Shown here in pieces: positions 1-10,168 of a stretch of 64,000 bases of DNA. The DNA comes from Fennellomyces sp. T-0311 (Eukaryota > Mucoromycota > Mucoromycetes > Mucorales > Lichtheimiaceae). The stretch's first letter is position 1. The number at the start of each line of letters is the position of its first letter. A program made the translations under genes and the position numbers. A model generated the notes under the pieces. The model saw nothing but the letters and a program-made list of their open reading frames with translations. It had not been told where the DNA came from and searched no databases. The stretch is taken from assembly GCA_025266875.1 (NCBI GenBank), contig JALLLT010000005.1:620001-684000 (forward strand), written 5' to 3'.

Positions 1-1377
1 GGTCGTGGCAAGGGTACCTTTGATAACGGTTTCAAGGGCGGTGTCAAGACTTTCTCCACGTAAGTTTCCGCGCGTGAGAATTTCAGGGCCATAAAAAAAC
101 TTACTTTGAATTTTTTTTTATAGACCCGAAGAAGGTCAAGCACTTGCAGAAAAGATGCTTGGTCACCAGTTGATTACCAAGCAGACGGGTGCTGCTGGCA
201 AGCCTTGCAATGCTGTTTACATTTGTGAACGCAAGTACGCTCGCAACGAATACTATTTTGCTATTTTGATGGATCGTAAGGCTGCTGGTCCCGTTGTTGT
301 CGCTTCTTCGGAAGGTGGTGTCGATATCGAAACGGTTGCCAAGGAGAACCCAGATGCCATTGTTACTATGCCCGTTGATATCAAGGTCGGTTTGACCAAG
401 GAGCAGGCTGTTGAATTGGCAACTCGCATCGGCTTCAGCCCCGTTGCTGTTGACAAGGCCGCCGATACCTTTGTCAACCTCTACAAGCTCTTCCTTGAGA
501 AGGATGCCACACAGGTTGAAATCAATCCCTTGTCCGAATCATCTGACCATGAAGGTATGGAAAGCGTGTAAAAAAACAGTGAAGGAATTTTTTTAATTAA
601 CTTTTGTATGCGCGCGTATAGTTCTCTGCATGGACGCCAAGTTGAACTTTGATGACAACGCCGACTTTAGACAGAAGGACGTGTTTGCTCTTCGCGATTT
701 CACTCAAGAAGATTCGCGTGAAACTGCTGCTGCCAAGTACCATCTCAACTACATTGGCTTGGACGGTCAAATTGGTTGCTTGGGTATGTAAAGAGTTGAA
801 TTGGGAATCGTGCGGTTATTCTAAACCAATGATTTCTATATTTAGTCAACGGTGCTGGTCTTGCCATGGCCACAATGGACATTATTCAGCTTCACGGTGG
901 TAAGCCCGCCAACTTTTTGGATGTCGGTGGTGCTGCCACTCCTGAAACCGTCAAGGCTGCCTTTGAAATTATTACATCCGACCCTCAGGTAAATTATAAA
1001 TGATTGTGTCAGCTCGAATGCCCATCGACTCACACACACACACAATAGGTTACCTCCGCATTTGTCAACATCTTTGGTGGTATTATGCGATGTGATATCA
1101 TTGCCCAAGGTATCATTGCCGCTGCCAAGGAGCTTGATATGAAGATTCCTTTGGTGGTTCGATTGCAGGGTACCAAGGTGGATGAGGCCAAGAAGCTGGT
1201 ATGTTTGATAAGAGAATTTCATTGGGTTGATGGCTAACTTTTATGGATTAGATTGCTGAATCTGGTCTTCGTATCTATGCCAACGATGATCTTGATATTG
1301 CCGCACAGAAGGTTGTCAAGTTCTCTGACATTGTCAAGACTGCCAAGGAAGCTGACATCAGCGTCACCTTCAACTAA
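1..1377 (+). CDS. LSC2: Succinate-CoA ligase [ADP-forming] beta subunit, mitochondrial (5' truncated by window)
   Basis: Beta subunit of the TCA-cycle enzyme that converts succinyl-CoA to succinate with substrate-level phosphorylation in the mitochondrial matrix. The window opens inside the ATP-grasp domain ([16 protein letters not shown]) and runs to a TAA stop. Exons read as 1-59, 124-554, 622-783, 846-988, 1049-1198 and 1252-1377, giving 356 residues of the usual 410-430; the targeting peptide and N-terminus lie upstream. Landmarks are KQTG, CERKY, EINPL, the motif [27 protein letters not shown], the [10 protein letters not shown] loop and VRLQGT near the end. These follow the SUCLA2/Lsc2 pattern closely. 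The intron before residue IAESG is 53 nt. Identity is secure; ADP versus GDP preference is taken from family similarity, not from a diagnostic residue. Confidence 0.96.
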
Positions 1378-4300
1378 ACCAATGTTCCCTAAACGCATCA
1401 TCTCCTCGATAATCCAACACTCAACACAACCTTACCCCCTCCTACTATACATTTTTTCCCTCTTCTCGTTTCTCACTCTTTCTCCTCTAGCATCACCTAT
1501 ATATTTCCCTTATGGAATAGACTGTTCCTGTACAAAGAAGATCCGCATTACAATTACAGTTTTTTTTTACAAAGCGATAAACTTTTTTATGAAGAACTAA
1601 GAGATGAACACGTTTTCACTGGTTTGGGAGGTTCCGCTAAAATCGACTACACATTTTCGCTTTGCTACTGACGGAACGGGATCGGTTGTCGGAATCACCG
1701 AAAGTAAATTAAACAGATTACCCCAGCATTTGCACGCGTTCTGAAATATAAGGTTCAAGTTCTCACGTTGCGTGAAGACGCGTTTTATTTCTGAGATGTC
1801 TAATTTTATACAGCAATTGCTATAGAAACGTTTTCAAGGAAAAAGAAAAAGTAGTTGTATTAAGCTTCAACCTGCAAATACGCAGTACACATCGCGGTGG
1901 AAAATTGGTTGATAAAGCGCAGTCAAGGCCTGCATCGTATGTCTGGACTCCAGTAAAGTACTTGTTTCTACACCTGGCACCCCATGGTTCTTGCTCATTG
2001 CAAAAATCAAAGAAAAAAAGGAAGCTGCTTTTATTTCTCTACTGATGTAACCTGCTATTCACTGATATGAGCATCCGATTGACTCCAAGCTCAGATTGGG
2101 CCACTGTCGTTAAAATAAAGTAGAGGGTGTTTGTTGACGTTGTTCATTCGCTTGCCTTCAGGTCCCGGAGGCCCTGGTAGTCACCATAAAAGAATAAGCT
2201 AGACAGAATCCAGCCTAGTTAGAAAGATTTAAGCAGGGGATTTTTGAGCAACTCTCTTTTTCTTTCATTTTCTCCCGTCGCATCGCTCGTTGCATGGCAG
2301 CAAGTATCGTCCGTCGCATGATGTCAAGGCAAGTGAGCCGGTATGTATCATTCTGTTACCACTGCGGTAGCAGGTGCTTTCCATTTTCTTTGATATTTGC
2401 GTTCATGTTTTTTGCTTTAATGTTTTTTGCTTTCGTGTTCTTTGCTTTCGTGTTCTTTGCTTTCGTGTTCTTTGCTTTCATGTTCTTTGCTTTTGTGTTC
2501 TTTGCTTTTGTGTTCTTTGCTTTCGTGTTCTTTGCTTTCGTGTTTTTTGTTTACGCGTTTTTGCTCCTTACGTCTTAATCCAACGTATCAAGCCGTTTAT
2601 ACCCGACGTACTACTGAAGTATTTTACTCTCTAGACTTTTACAGCATGAGAGCAGCAGCAACAGCAGCACAACAACAGCATAGCAACAACAAAAGCATCA
2701 GCAACGGCCGTCTCGGGGTAGCACCAAACACTTGATCTGGATTGACACGGTTACCCTTTAATGGGGAGGGAATGGATCCGACAGCCGCTGGTCTCATCCC
2801 AGACACGGTTCATTCCCGGGTTTCCTCTTCAGAGCGAGTGTGGTCTGCCGAATCAACCAGTGGCCTGGCCTTGTGCCTTGCCGCTGGATTCTGCTCATGC
2901 TTGGGATTTCTAGTGGTTGGGCCCCATTCCTCTGTGCAGAGCTCCCAATGACTCTGCTGTACGAGGGTAGATGTTAGGGGGTAGGGAAGCAATGAGCGTT
3001 CGCCTTCAAGCGGTGCTTCCTGAGCACAGCAATGGCATTTTCCACCAGTATCAATTTCCAGCAATGCCGTTGTTGTGGCAGAAGACGCTCTATGGGTAAG
3101 TTTCTCGCTACCCGTCCGAGAATATATGTAACTCGTGTGTCATCAAATAAAATTTGGGCTTTTATAAAATAAACTTGCTTGTTGGTTTGGACAATTCTTT
3201 GCTTTTACATAAGCTTTTATGTAAATGGGATCAAAGTGCAAGGTATCATCCGAGTATTTGCCAGTGCCCTTCGGTGATTGGTTACGTACGTACATGTATT
3301 GCCAGCAATTTTCTCATTCGTGGTTCTGCATTTTCAAGCTTTACCGTAGAACTTACTAAAGGGATCGTCGTGGTGCTAAACATATCACATTTGTGTTTCC
3401 TTTTGACAGAGGCCGCCTGCTCCATCATTAATTGCTTTTCCCAAAAACTATTTCTTATCCATGCAACTAGGGCAGCCTTATGTAAATTCATTCTGTTACG
3501 CATACGTACGTATCTATTTGTTGGTATCTATTTCTTGCCCGCAAACTTGATGAAAAACATGACTTTCACGAAGCGGTATATGCGCCGATTCTAGAATATA
3601 TATACCATTTGAATATGGCAAAACAGCCATGAGTAATAACGCGTAAATGTGGCAAGGAAGGAACCGGCGCAACGAACCCTCGATGCACCAATAAGTGCTA
3701 TTAAAACAAACTATTTGTATTTACCTTTCCTCGGGGATTAATAAAGTATATACAAGTAAATAGCGGCCTGAGTGGTTCTCATAGGTTTCTTTTACAATAT
3801 ATCTTTACTGATGACTAAGGTAATGACGTGGTATACGAATTACGTAAGGAAATGCGGAAAAAATACATGGCTTAACGATACGGATCTACCTACTTTGATA
3901 TCTTTGGGTAGCTCTTGTAGTATGATCCATTCACTCAGATAGTCCGATTTGCGCAAGAGCTGGATATCAATATCACGAAAGAAATGCAGCTGGTATACTG
4001 ATACATGATGACTTTAAAAAAGTATGGCGGTCTCGTATCATCAGTTTTGTCAATATCGACTCATAGAGATGTGTCCATATGCCACGACCTCCACCTGGAT
4101 TTCTTCAGGGGTTACAGACGTTTCAGAAAAATGCAAAAGAAGGAATATATGTTCCCGATCCAAAGCACCTTTCTCTTTTTGAAGAAAAAAAAAGATATAA
4201 CGTTCAAAAACATTGACGTCAGTATATTGTGTTGCTACCGCAGCCACCTTATACATATATATGTTCATATTAGGGTTTGATTGGTGGGAAATTAGAGTCA

Positions 4301-5561
4301 CAGTTGTTAAAAAAACAGAAAGGAAGGGTCCTATTTTTCGAATGGGGTTCTCTCCATTCAACCCCCCTCATCATGGACGATCCACACGGGATGGCGACGG
4401 ATTAAAGAGCTTTCTATTGCTCGGATTCCTTCTGGACACGAAAACCGGAGCGTTTTCATTTCGGTTTATTGATCATTTTGTCGTGTGACAAAAAAAAGGG
4501 TGGTGGCAGCACACGACAAAAGCAAAATATCGTCGTGCTGGACTTGCAAGTAAAGTGGATTGGTATGCAGCAGGGCCAAAAGGGATAACGGCGCGTGGTA
4601 GGATCCCATTCCCTTGCTTACAAAATATCAGCGACTTACCTTGGTCGACTGGTCCATCCGATGTTTTTTCTCCTTCTCGTTCTTTCTTCCCCTTCGCTCT
4701 GAGGTGATATTCCTCTCGCGCTATTGTCGTTGACAGTAACATTTATCAGGGGAAACCACTGACAACTTGTCTGAAATAAAGCGCCCATACTACTTCTTCT
4801 GTATCTGGGACCAGTGCCCATGTGTTGTCATCAAAAGCCACCTTTTTTTTTCTGCTGGAGAGAGTTTTCTCCTGGGTTCCTCCATTATATGTCGGTATTT
4901 GGCCACCTTGCATACTGCAGGAGTGACTCCTTGTTTTAAAAAAAAGCATTATAATCATCCCGTGGCCCTCCCCCCTTCTTCTTTAATATGCTAGGGCACT
5001 TTAACTTGTATATCATGCATATTCTCATATGAAGACTTAGAGGACGTAATCCATTGTAGCTATTAATGGTCATCCGAAGCTGGTGCATATTTAGAATACA
5101 TCAGATTCTTTAGAAATCCATCGACCAAAAGTGCGTCGATGCACAGCATTAAATATGCAAATAAACATATGGGATCCGTCATTAGACGCACCAGATATTT
5201 TATTGCAGCTTTGTGAAGCAACGGGCCGTTTAATTAGGATAGACATAATGCTGTTGATCTGATTAGCTGGAACAAAAAAAGGTTATTAAAATAGGTTTAC
5301 TTTTGCAGCATTGATTGACTTGATGAAAACAACCAATCTTGTTCAAAGCACTCCACTACGAACAGCAGTATCGATATGAGAAAAAGTAGGTCTTATCTGT
5401 CATAAAAGACGTGATTAGCCCGTGCTATTTCTCCCATTGGTCTAACCAAGACATCTTCAACTCACTAATTCAATCGGCACTCGAAAATAAACTTTGTGCA
5501 GACGCGTGCGAAGATCGAGAGCCTTGTCGCCACGTCCACACACTCTCTCTCATCTTTCCCC
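1378..5561. other. Long intergenic spacer (4.2 kb), no recognisable gene
   Basis: Only short open frames occur, none with a family motif I recognise. It holds a 15-bp minisatellite (about 2396-2555), a short CAG/CAA-rich stretch (about 2645-2705) and a locally GC-richer block (about 2740-3070). The rest is AT-rich with poly-A/T runs. A non-coding RNA or an unrecognised small gene cannot be excluded. Confidence 0.6.
2396..2555. repeat. 15-bp minisatellite, about 10 copies
   Basis: The unit TTTCGTGTTCTTTGC is repeated head to tail roughly ten times, with single-base variants (TTTCATGTT, TTTTGTGTT, TTTAATGTT). Because 15 is a multiple of three, all three plus-strand frames stay open across it and give spurious periodic proteins (for example FAFVF repeats). 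It is likely a non-coding tandem repeat. Confidence 0.9.
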
Positions 5562-7201
5562 ATGGTACAACGGTTAATTGGTACGGTTCTCTCATTGGCC
5601 GTTATGGCTGTCATGACAACAGCCGATGAACAGGAAACTGGTATGTACAATGTGCAAAATGCGAAAAAAAAGTGACAGTAGAAATAAGAAAACTGATTGA
5701 GAATAGTCAAAGCATCAACTTCGAAACCGCAACAGTTTACTCGACGTAAGAGTCTTTTCTCTCTTTAGAAAAAGTCTTCTATACGTATTATATCAATAAT
5801 ATTTTCTGTGCTTCTTAGCGTTGACAATCGAAGACTTCAAGCTTGAGGCTATTCTTTCTTCGCTTATGGTCCTGTTTGTGGCGATCTGGTATGCCGGTTC
5901 CCAAGCGAACGCTGGCAAGGCAAAGAGCTGGTTCGTATCATTTGTGTGCAAGATGTAGATGACTCTTTTTTTTTTTGCTAATGGTTTGGTTAGGGTATCT
6001 TCGAATATCGATTTCCTTGAAGGACAATTCGCAATGATCGGAAACAAGAGGGAGAAGGCCACGCTTGTCAAGGATGGTCCCGCCGATTATCAATTGTATG
6101 TCACGGGAAGACGTAATGTCCAGTTTGGCCATTGGTGGATCAAGGTAAAAATTTGATTACTGAGGAACAGAAAAAAAGGGTGGACGGGGACGCTCACACG
6201 CCTTTTGCAATTAGTTGAAGCCTAGAAACGATGTTTTGGGATGGATCGTCTCTTTGGTCTTGTCTCTCGCTGGATTTGCCGATGCGCCTGCTGATAAACT
6301 GGTAAGAAAACGGCAAGGGTCTGGTTTTTTTTTGGATGAGTGTTGCTAATGCAATGAAAAAACAGTCGATTGACATGACATTGGACAAGGAGGTGAATAA
6401 GGGCTTTGTGTTTGCCATTCTTCGCAAGGATGTGGCACAAAGCACGCGTGATGGTCGTTATGATTTGGTAATGTTTACAAAAAGGCAACTCACGTGGCTG
6501 GTGTGTTGATGCTCTGTAATACAATCCAGAAAACCTTTGCTCGTCTTGCCGATTCGCCCAAACTGCCTTCCAACCTGACGGTCTACACCGAAGCACAAAA
6601 GCTGGCGGATTTGATTCTGTCGACCAAGGTGTCTGACTTGATCAGCCGCTCTCCCGACTTTAAATCGTTGATCATCACCAGCCAACCCGATGTCGAGCCT
6701 GAAAAGTAATGTGTTGGGGGCTTCTTTTGTATATATATATATATATATATATATGGTAAAATGCACGGAAACGCTCATTCCGATTTGTTTTTAGATACAA
6801 GGGTGATCAGGACCTCAAGTTCCATCTCGTTGCTGACCTGTCCGATCGGTCCGAGATGGTCGAGTTGGCTTGCCTGTTGCCTGATGTGATTGCCGATTTG
6901 CAACTGCCGGCGGATGTATGTTTGTGTGTCTTGGGTGTGGCCGGGAAGGGTGGGCTGATCAACGGGTTGCTTCTAGGTCAAATCCAAGTTGAACAAGAAC
7001 CGCGATGAGTTGGAGAAGAAGGCGGCCAAGCAGGCTGCGGAGGAACGTGCCGAAGAGCTGGCACGCAAAAAGGCTGATGCTAAGAAGGCGGAGCAAGAGC
7101 GCGTCAAGGCATTGAGCCCGGCAGAACAGCGTAAATGGGAAGAAAAGGAACGCGCACGCGAATTGAAAAAGTCGCAGAAAAAGAGAACCAAGCGTGCATA
7201 G
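5562..7201 (+). CDS. CCDC47-like ER membrane protein (PAT complex / DUF1682 family)
   Basis: Homologue of CCDC47, an ER membrane protein that works with Asterix/WDR83OS as the PAT chaperone at the translocon for multipass membrane proteins. Nine exons: 5562-5640, 5707-5745, 5819-5930, 5994-6144, 6215-6301, 6366-6467, 6530-6705, 6795-6915, 6977-7201; 363 aa. An N-terminal signal sequence (MVQRLIGTVLSLAVMAVMTT) is followed by a membrane segment after FKLEAILSS and then the cytosolic domain. The C-terminus is a highly charged coiled coil rich in E, K, A and R, ending KKSQKKRTKRA, as is typical of this family. The third intron uses an unusual GTTCGT donor; splicing there restores a Trp codon, and the joined sequence AKSWVSSN fits the family. 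Intron 7 contains a (TA)n run. Function is inferred from the animal homologue. Confidence 0.88.
6730..6755. repeat. (TA)n microsatellite in an intron
   Basis: About 12 TA dinucleotides in the intron between exons 7 and 8 of the CCDC47-like gene. Confidence 0.95.
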
Positions 7202-7270
7202 AGAGCTCTCTTGTCGCATAAAAAAGAAAAATAATACAATCGTTTTTTTAATGTCTAATAGCACAACAGC

Positions 7271-7595
7271 TTATGGTGACGCTGGCTTGTCATTACTCAA
7301 CGGCGGCGATTGAGTTTGCCAGGTGGGCTTGTCGGATTGCGCTACTGCTTTTAAATGATCCATCAACGCCTGATGTTGTTGCTGGTTGCGTGCTTTGACC
7401 TTGTCGTATTCTTGACGCAAATGAGGGTCAAGACGCTTTTGAGCACGTTAGTGTGTTTTCTTTGTGTGTGATGAAGCATGTAGGCGTTACCTCTCTCATT
7501 TCATTCTCATTGGGCACGGTGATTTTCATTAAACCATAACCGGTGCCGATAATGGCGCCAGCATAAACCAATGCTCTTGCTACCGAGATGCCCAT
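7271..7595 (-). CDS. CBP4: Cbp4-like cytochrome bc1 complex assembly factor
   Basis: Small single-pass inner-membrane protein of mitochondria. In yeast Cbp4 helps newly made cytochrome b enter complex III together with Cbp3/Cbp6. Two exons (7595-7491 and 7435-7271) encode 89 aa. The N-terminus has a transmembrane stretch (ARALVYAGAIIGTGYGLMK), then TVPNENEMRERLDP and a charged helix, and finally DKPTWQTQ. This matches the family layout (membrane helix, T-x-P-T/N-E-x-x, R-x-x-P, SDKPVW-like end). The second Met was chosen as start because it begins just before the membrane helix; an upstream in-frame Met would add 11 residues. It lies tail to tail with the CCDC47-like gene, 69 bp apart. Confidence 0.85.
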
Positions 7596-8471
7596 TGTAA
7601 ATGTACTGACACACAACAAAAAAGTCAAGTGCTGAGTTTTTCGTTTTTTTGCTTTGGCCTCATGACTCGCCGCACTTTATCCCAGATTAGGAAGTAGGGT
7701 CCATACAATCAATAAAATGTTTGGATATATGCCGCCATGGCAACTGTTCCGCCGGTGCCTGGATACAGCATGCCGCAGATGGATGTAAAAGACGTCAGGT
7801 GTGATAGAGAGAGAGAAAGAGAGAGAGAGAGAGTGTGTGTGTGTATGTGAAGCGGTTGCTGTGCATGGCATCGCAATTGATGATATGATGCAAGTCAGCA
7901 AAGAAGATGCTGGCTCTCGTTGGCATGGAGTTGATCCGCTCGCAGCAGAAGCATGTTTAGGTGGTCAAGCGGATATCGCAAACCGAACTACTATTATATC
8001 TAAACGGGCGCACTGTGCAAGTATTAAAAAACAGTAAGCAAACGAGCGATTCTAGTCTGCCGGCAGCACAATGACGCATGCGCAACGGCGTGTGTGGGCA
8101 ACGGGGCTGGGGGGAGGGTGCGAGAGGTAAAGAGCAAGGCCCACTGTCGATGAGTGTGTGTGCGTGGAGGGTGGGCTTGCAGAGCAGGATCAGGAATAGG
8201 AATGTTACATATTAAGAGGCGAAAAATCTGCACTGAGTTTGTAAGATTGTTACATCATGGCGGTACATGACGGAAAGAAATATCTGCAGATGTTTGCGGG
8301 CTTCCACTTGTCAAAAACGAGGAGCCTCAGCTGCGATTTATTCATTTTCATCAAACTGTGCGGTAATTAACTTTGCTTTCTTTTTAATTTTGAAGGCATC
8401 AGGAGGTGTGTTTTTTCTGGGGGGAGGGAACAGCGAGTGCGGGGGCGAAATATGTACAAAGGGAAAAGATA
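7596..8471. other. Intergenic spacer with GA/GT microsatellites
   Basis: Holds a purine run grading from GA repeats into GT repeats (about 7805-7850) and a second GT-rich stretch near 8150-8170. No supported gene. It should contain the Cbp4-like promoter and the homeobox gene 3' UTR. Confidence 0.7.
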
Positions 8472-9460
8472 TTAAAGCCAAGGTCTCCAGCTTTTTGGGG
8501 TATGATCTTCTTCGATGCGTCGCTTCTTGGCGGCCTGCTCGGCCTCCTCCTGCTCCTGGTCGCATCGCTGAACGTAGTCTGCGGCCATGGCGAGGATCTC
8601 TAGCGGGGCCATGTCGGGTGAGAGGGCGGGGTAGGGGGAGGTTGGTGTGGACGATGACGAGGATGATGTGCTGGAGAATGAATCTTCGTGATAAGACAGA
8701 GACGAGGAGGAGGACAGTTCGGGTTCAGGCCAACGGCGTTTGGTGGTGCGATGCTGGATGTCGTGATAAAAGTGATCTTGATGATGATGGTATGACGGGG
8801 TTGAATAGATAAGCAGCGGGTTGGCGTTGGATTCGTCTTGCCAGTGTTGCTGTTGCTGCTTCTGTTGCTGCAGCAGGAGTTGTTGATTGCGTTGCTCCTG
8901 AACACGGGCGCGGTTGAACTTGGCTCGACGGTTTTGGAACCATACCTTTTGTTATAATGATTTATATTAGAGTTCCATGTTACATGCAGGTGGATCACAT
9001 GATGCCCCATATGGTAATCCGAATAAAAAAACTTTTTTTTTTCATCATCATCCAACAAATTACCTGCACTTCTCGGTTTGTCATGTTCAGCTTGAGCGCC
9101 AGCTTCTCTCGCAGCTCGTAGTTGGGCGTGTCCGTCTGCTCAAACAGTTCAGACAGCGCCTGGAATTGCTCCTGCGTGATACGCTTCCGTTTGGGCTTTG
9201 CCGGGGCTAAATAATTGCAACATTCTTGAGTTAGCAAAAATTAACGATGGCGCCCCTCTTTTTTTCTTTTTGTGCGGTCCATACACTGCTGAAAAAAACA
9301 AATAAATACCTTCGTGCGATTTAATCCGCAGGCTTTGACGCTTGCTTGCTTGTTGACGGCTGTCCCGCGCCTCTTCCGGGTTGAGCAGGGCACTGATGCT
9401 GGACGACGCCTCATCTTCAGACAGCTGGTTCGGGATGGCGGCGGCTCTTATCGTGGTCAT
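8472..9460 (-). CDS. Homeodomain transcription factor
   Basis: Sequence-specific DNA-binding protein, presumably nuclear. Three exons (9460-9310, 9206-9064, 8945-8472) give 255 aa. The homeodomain spans roughly residues 52-112: a basic N-terminal arm (KPKRKRIT), helix 1 (QFQALSELFEQ), a typical helix 2, and recognition helix REVQVWFQNRRAKFNRAR. The second intron falls just before VWFQNRR, so the recognition helix is only visible after splicing. Downstream are a Q/H-rich stretch, a long serine run followed by TPTSPYP, and a coiled, charged end. The fold is of the typical 60-residue class, not TALE, and is generally similar to fungal Yox1/Phx1-type regulators, but the orthologue cannot be named. 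It is divergent from the histidine kinase gene, sharing a ~0.7 kb upstream region. Confidence 0.93.
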
Positions 9461-10168
9461 CAAAAAACGAAAATAATAAAAAAGGGGAAAAAAGGTGCGT
9501 TTGGAAGGGAAGAAAGGAAGAATCAAAAAAAAGAAAAGGATTCGGAAGTGGCCCCGACGAAAAGTAGAGTGGATTTGGCTGTCCGCGAATTTTGTTCGTT
9601 TCACACACACACTTCGCTTGCCATTACGCAGCCTTAACCAACACATTCCCCTTGCATTTGATCTGCTGTATGGGCCTCCAATCTGCCGCACATGAAGCAG
9701 AACACCATCTGTACCTCAGATCCATCCACCACTGCCACCGCTCGAACCCGCCATCCTCCCGCACCCGGCCTGCACACACACACACTCTCTCTCTCTGTTT
9801 CTTTCTGCTACGGACGATGCACCGTGCGCCTTGTCGTCAAAACATCACTTGTCCCCCTTTGGATGACACAAATCCGTTCGCCTGATCCATTCTGAGCTTG
9901 GTTAAAAGCACTTTTCCTGCTTTGGGAAAGGGTTGCTGTTTCGGCTTCAGTTCGCTTGCGATGTGTAACCTGCCCGCTCATTGGATACGAGCCGCTTGCA
10001 GGCTGGAGAGGGAGCATCCACCTTCCGGTCACGTACCAAAAAAAAGGCGCGCACTTTTTCTTTTTCTTCTCCAACCTACTTTTTCGTATATAACCTTTTC
10101 TTACTCTTTTGTTTCTTTCTTTCTTTGAACGATCTGTTCTCCTCGTATACCTCAGCCTGAGCGGTGTT
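9461..10168. promoter_or_regulatory. Bidirectional upstream region, homeobox gene / histidine kinase
   Basis: 708 bp between the two divergent start codons. It contains a CA-CT microsatellite (about 9772-9802) and pyrimidine-rich stretches directly before the kinase start. No specific factor site can be named. An open minus frame extends upstream of the homeobox Met, but the Met at 9460 is the best-supported start. Confidence 0.5.

Noticed and set aside
2294..2735. Three overlapping plus-strand ORFs with FAFVF, LLSCS or FCFRVL repeats
   Set aside because: All come from the 15-bp minisatellite, whose length is a multiple of three; no frame has coding evidence.
2800..2830. GGTTCATTCCC resembling a tRNA B box
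   Set aside because: No matching acceptor stem or anticodon arm could be folded around it.
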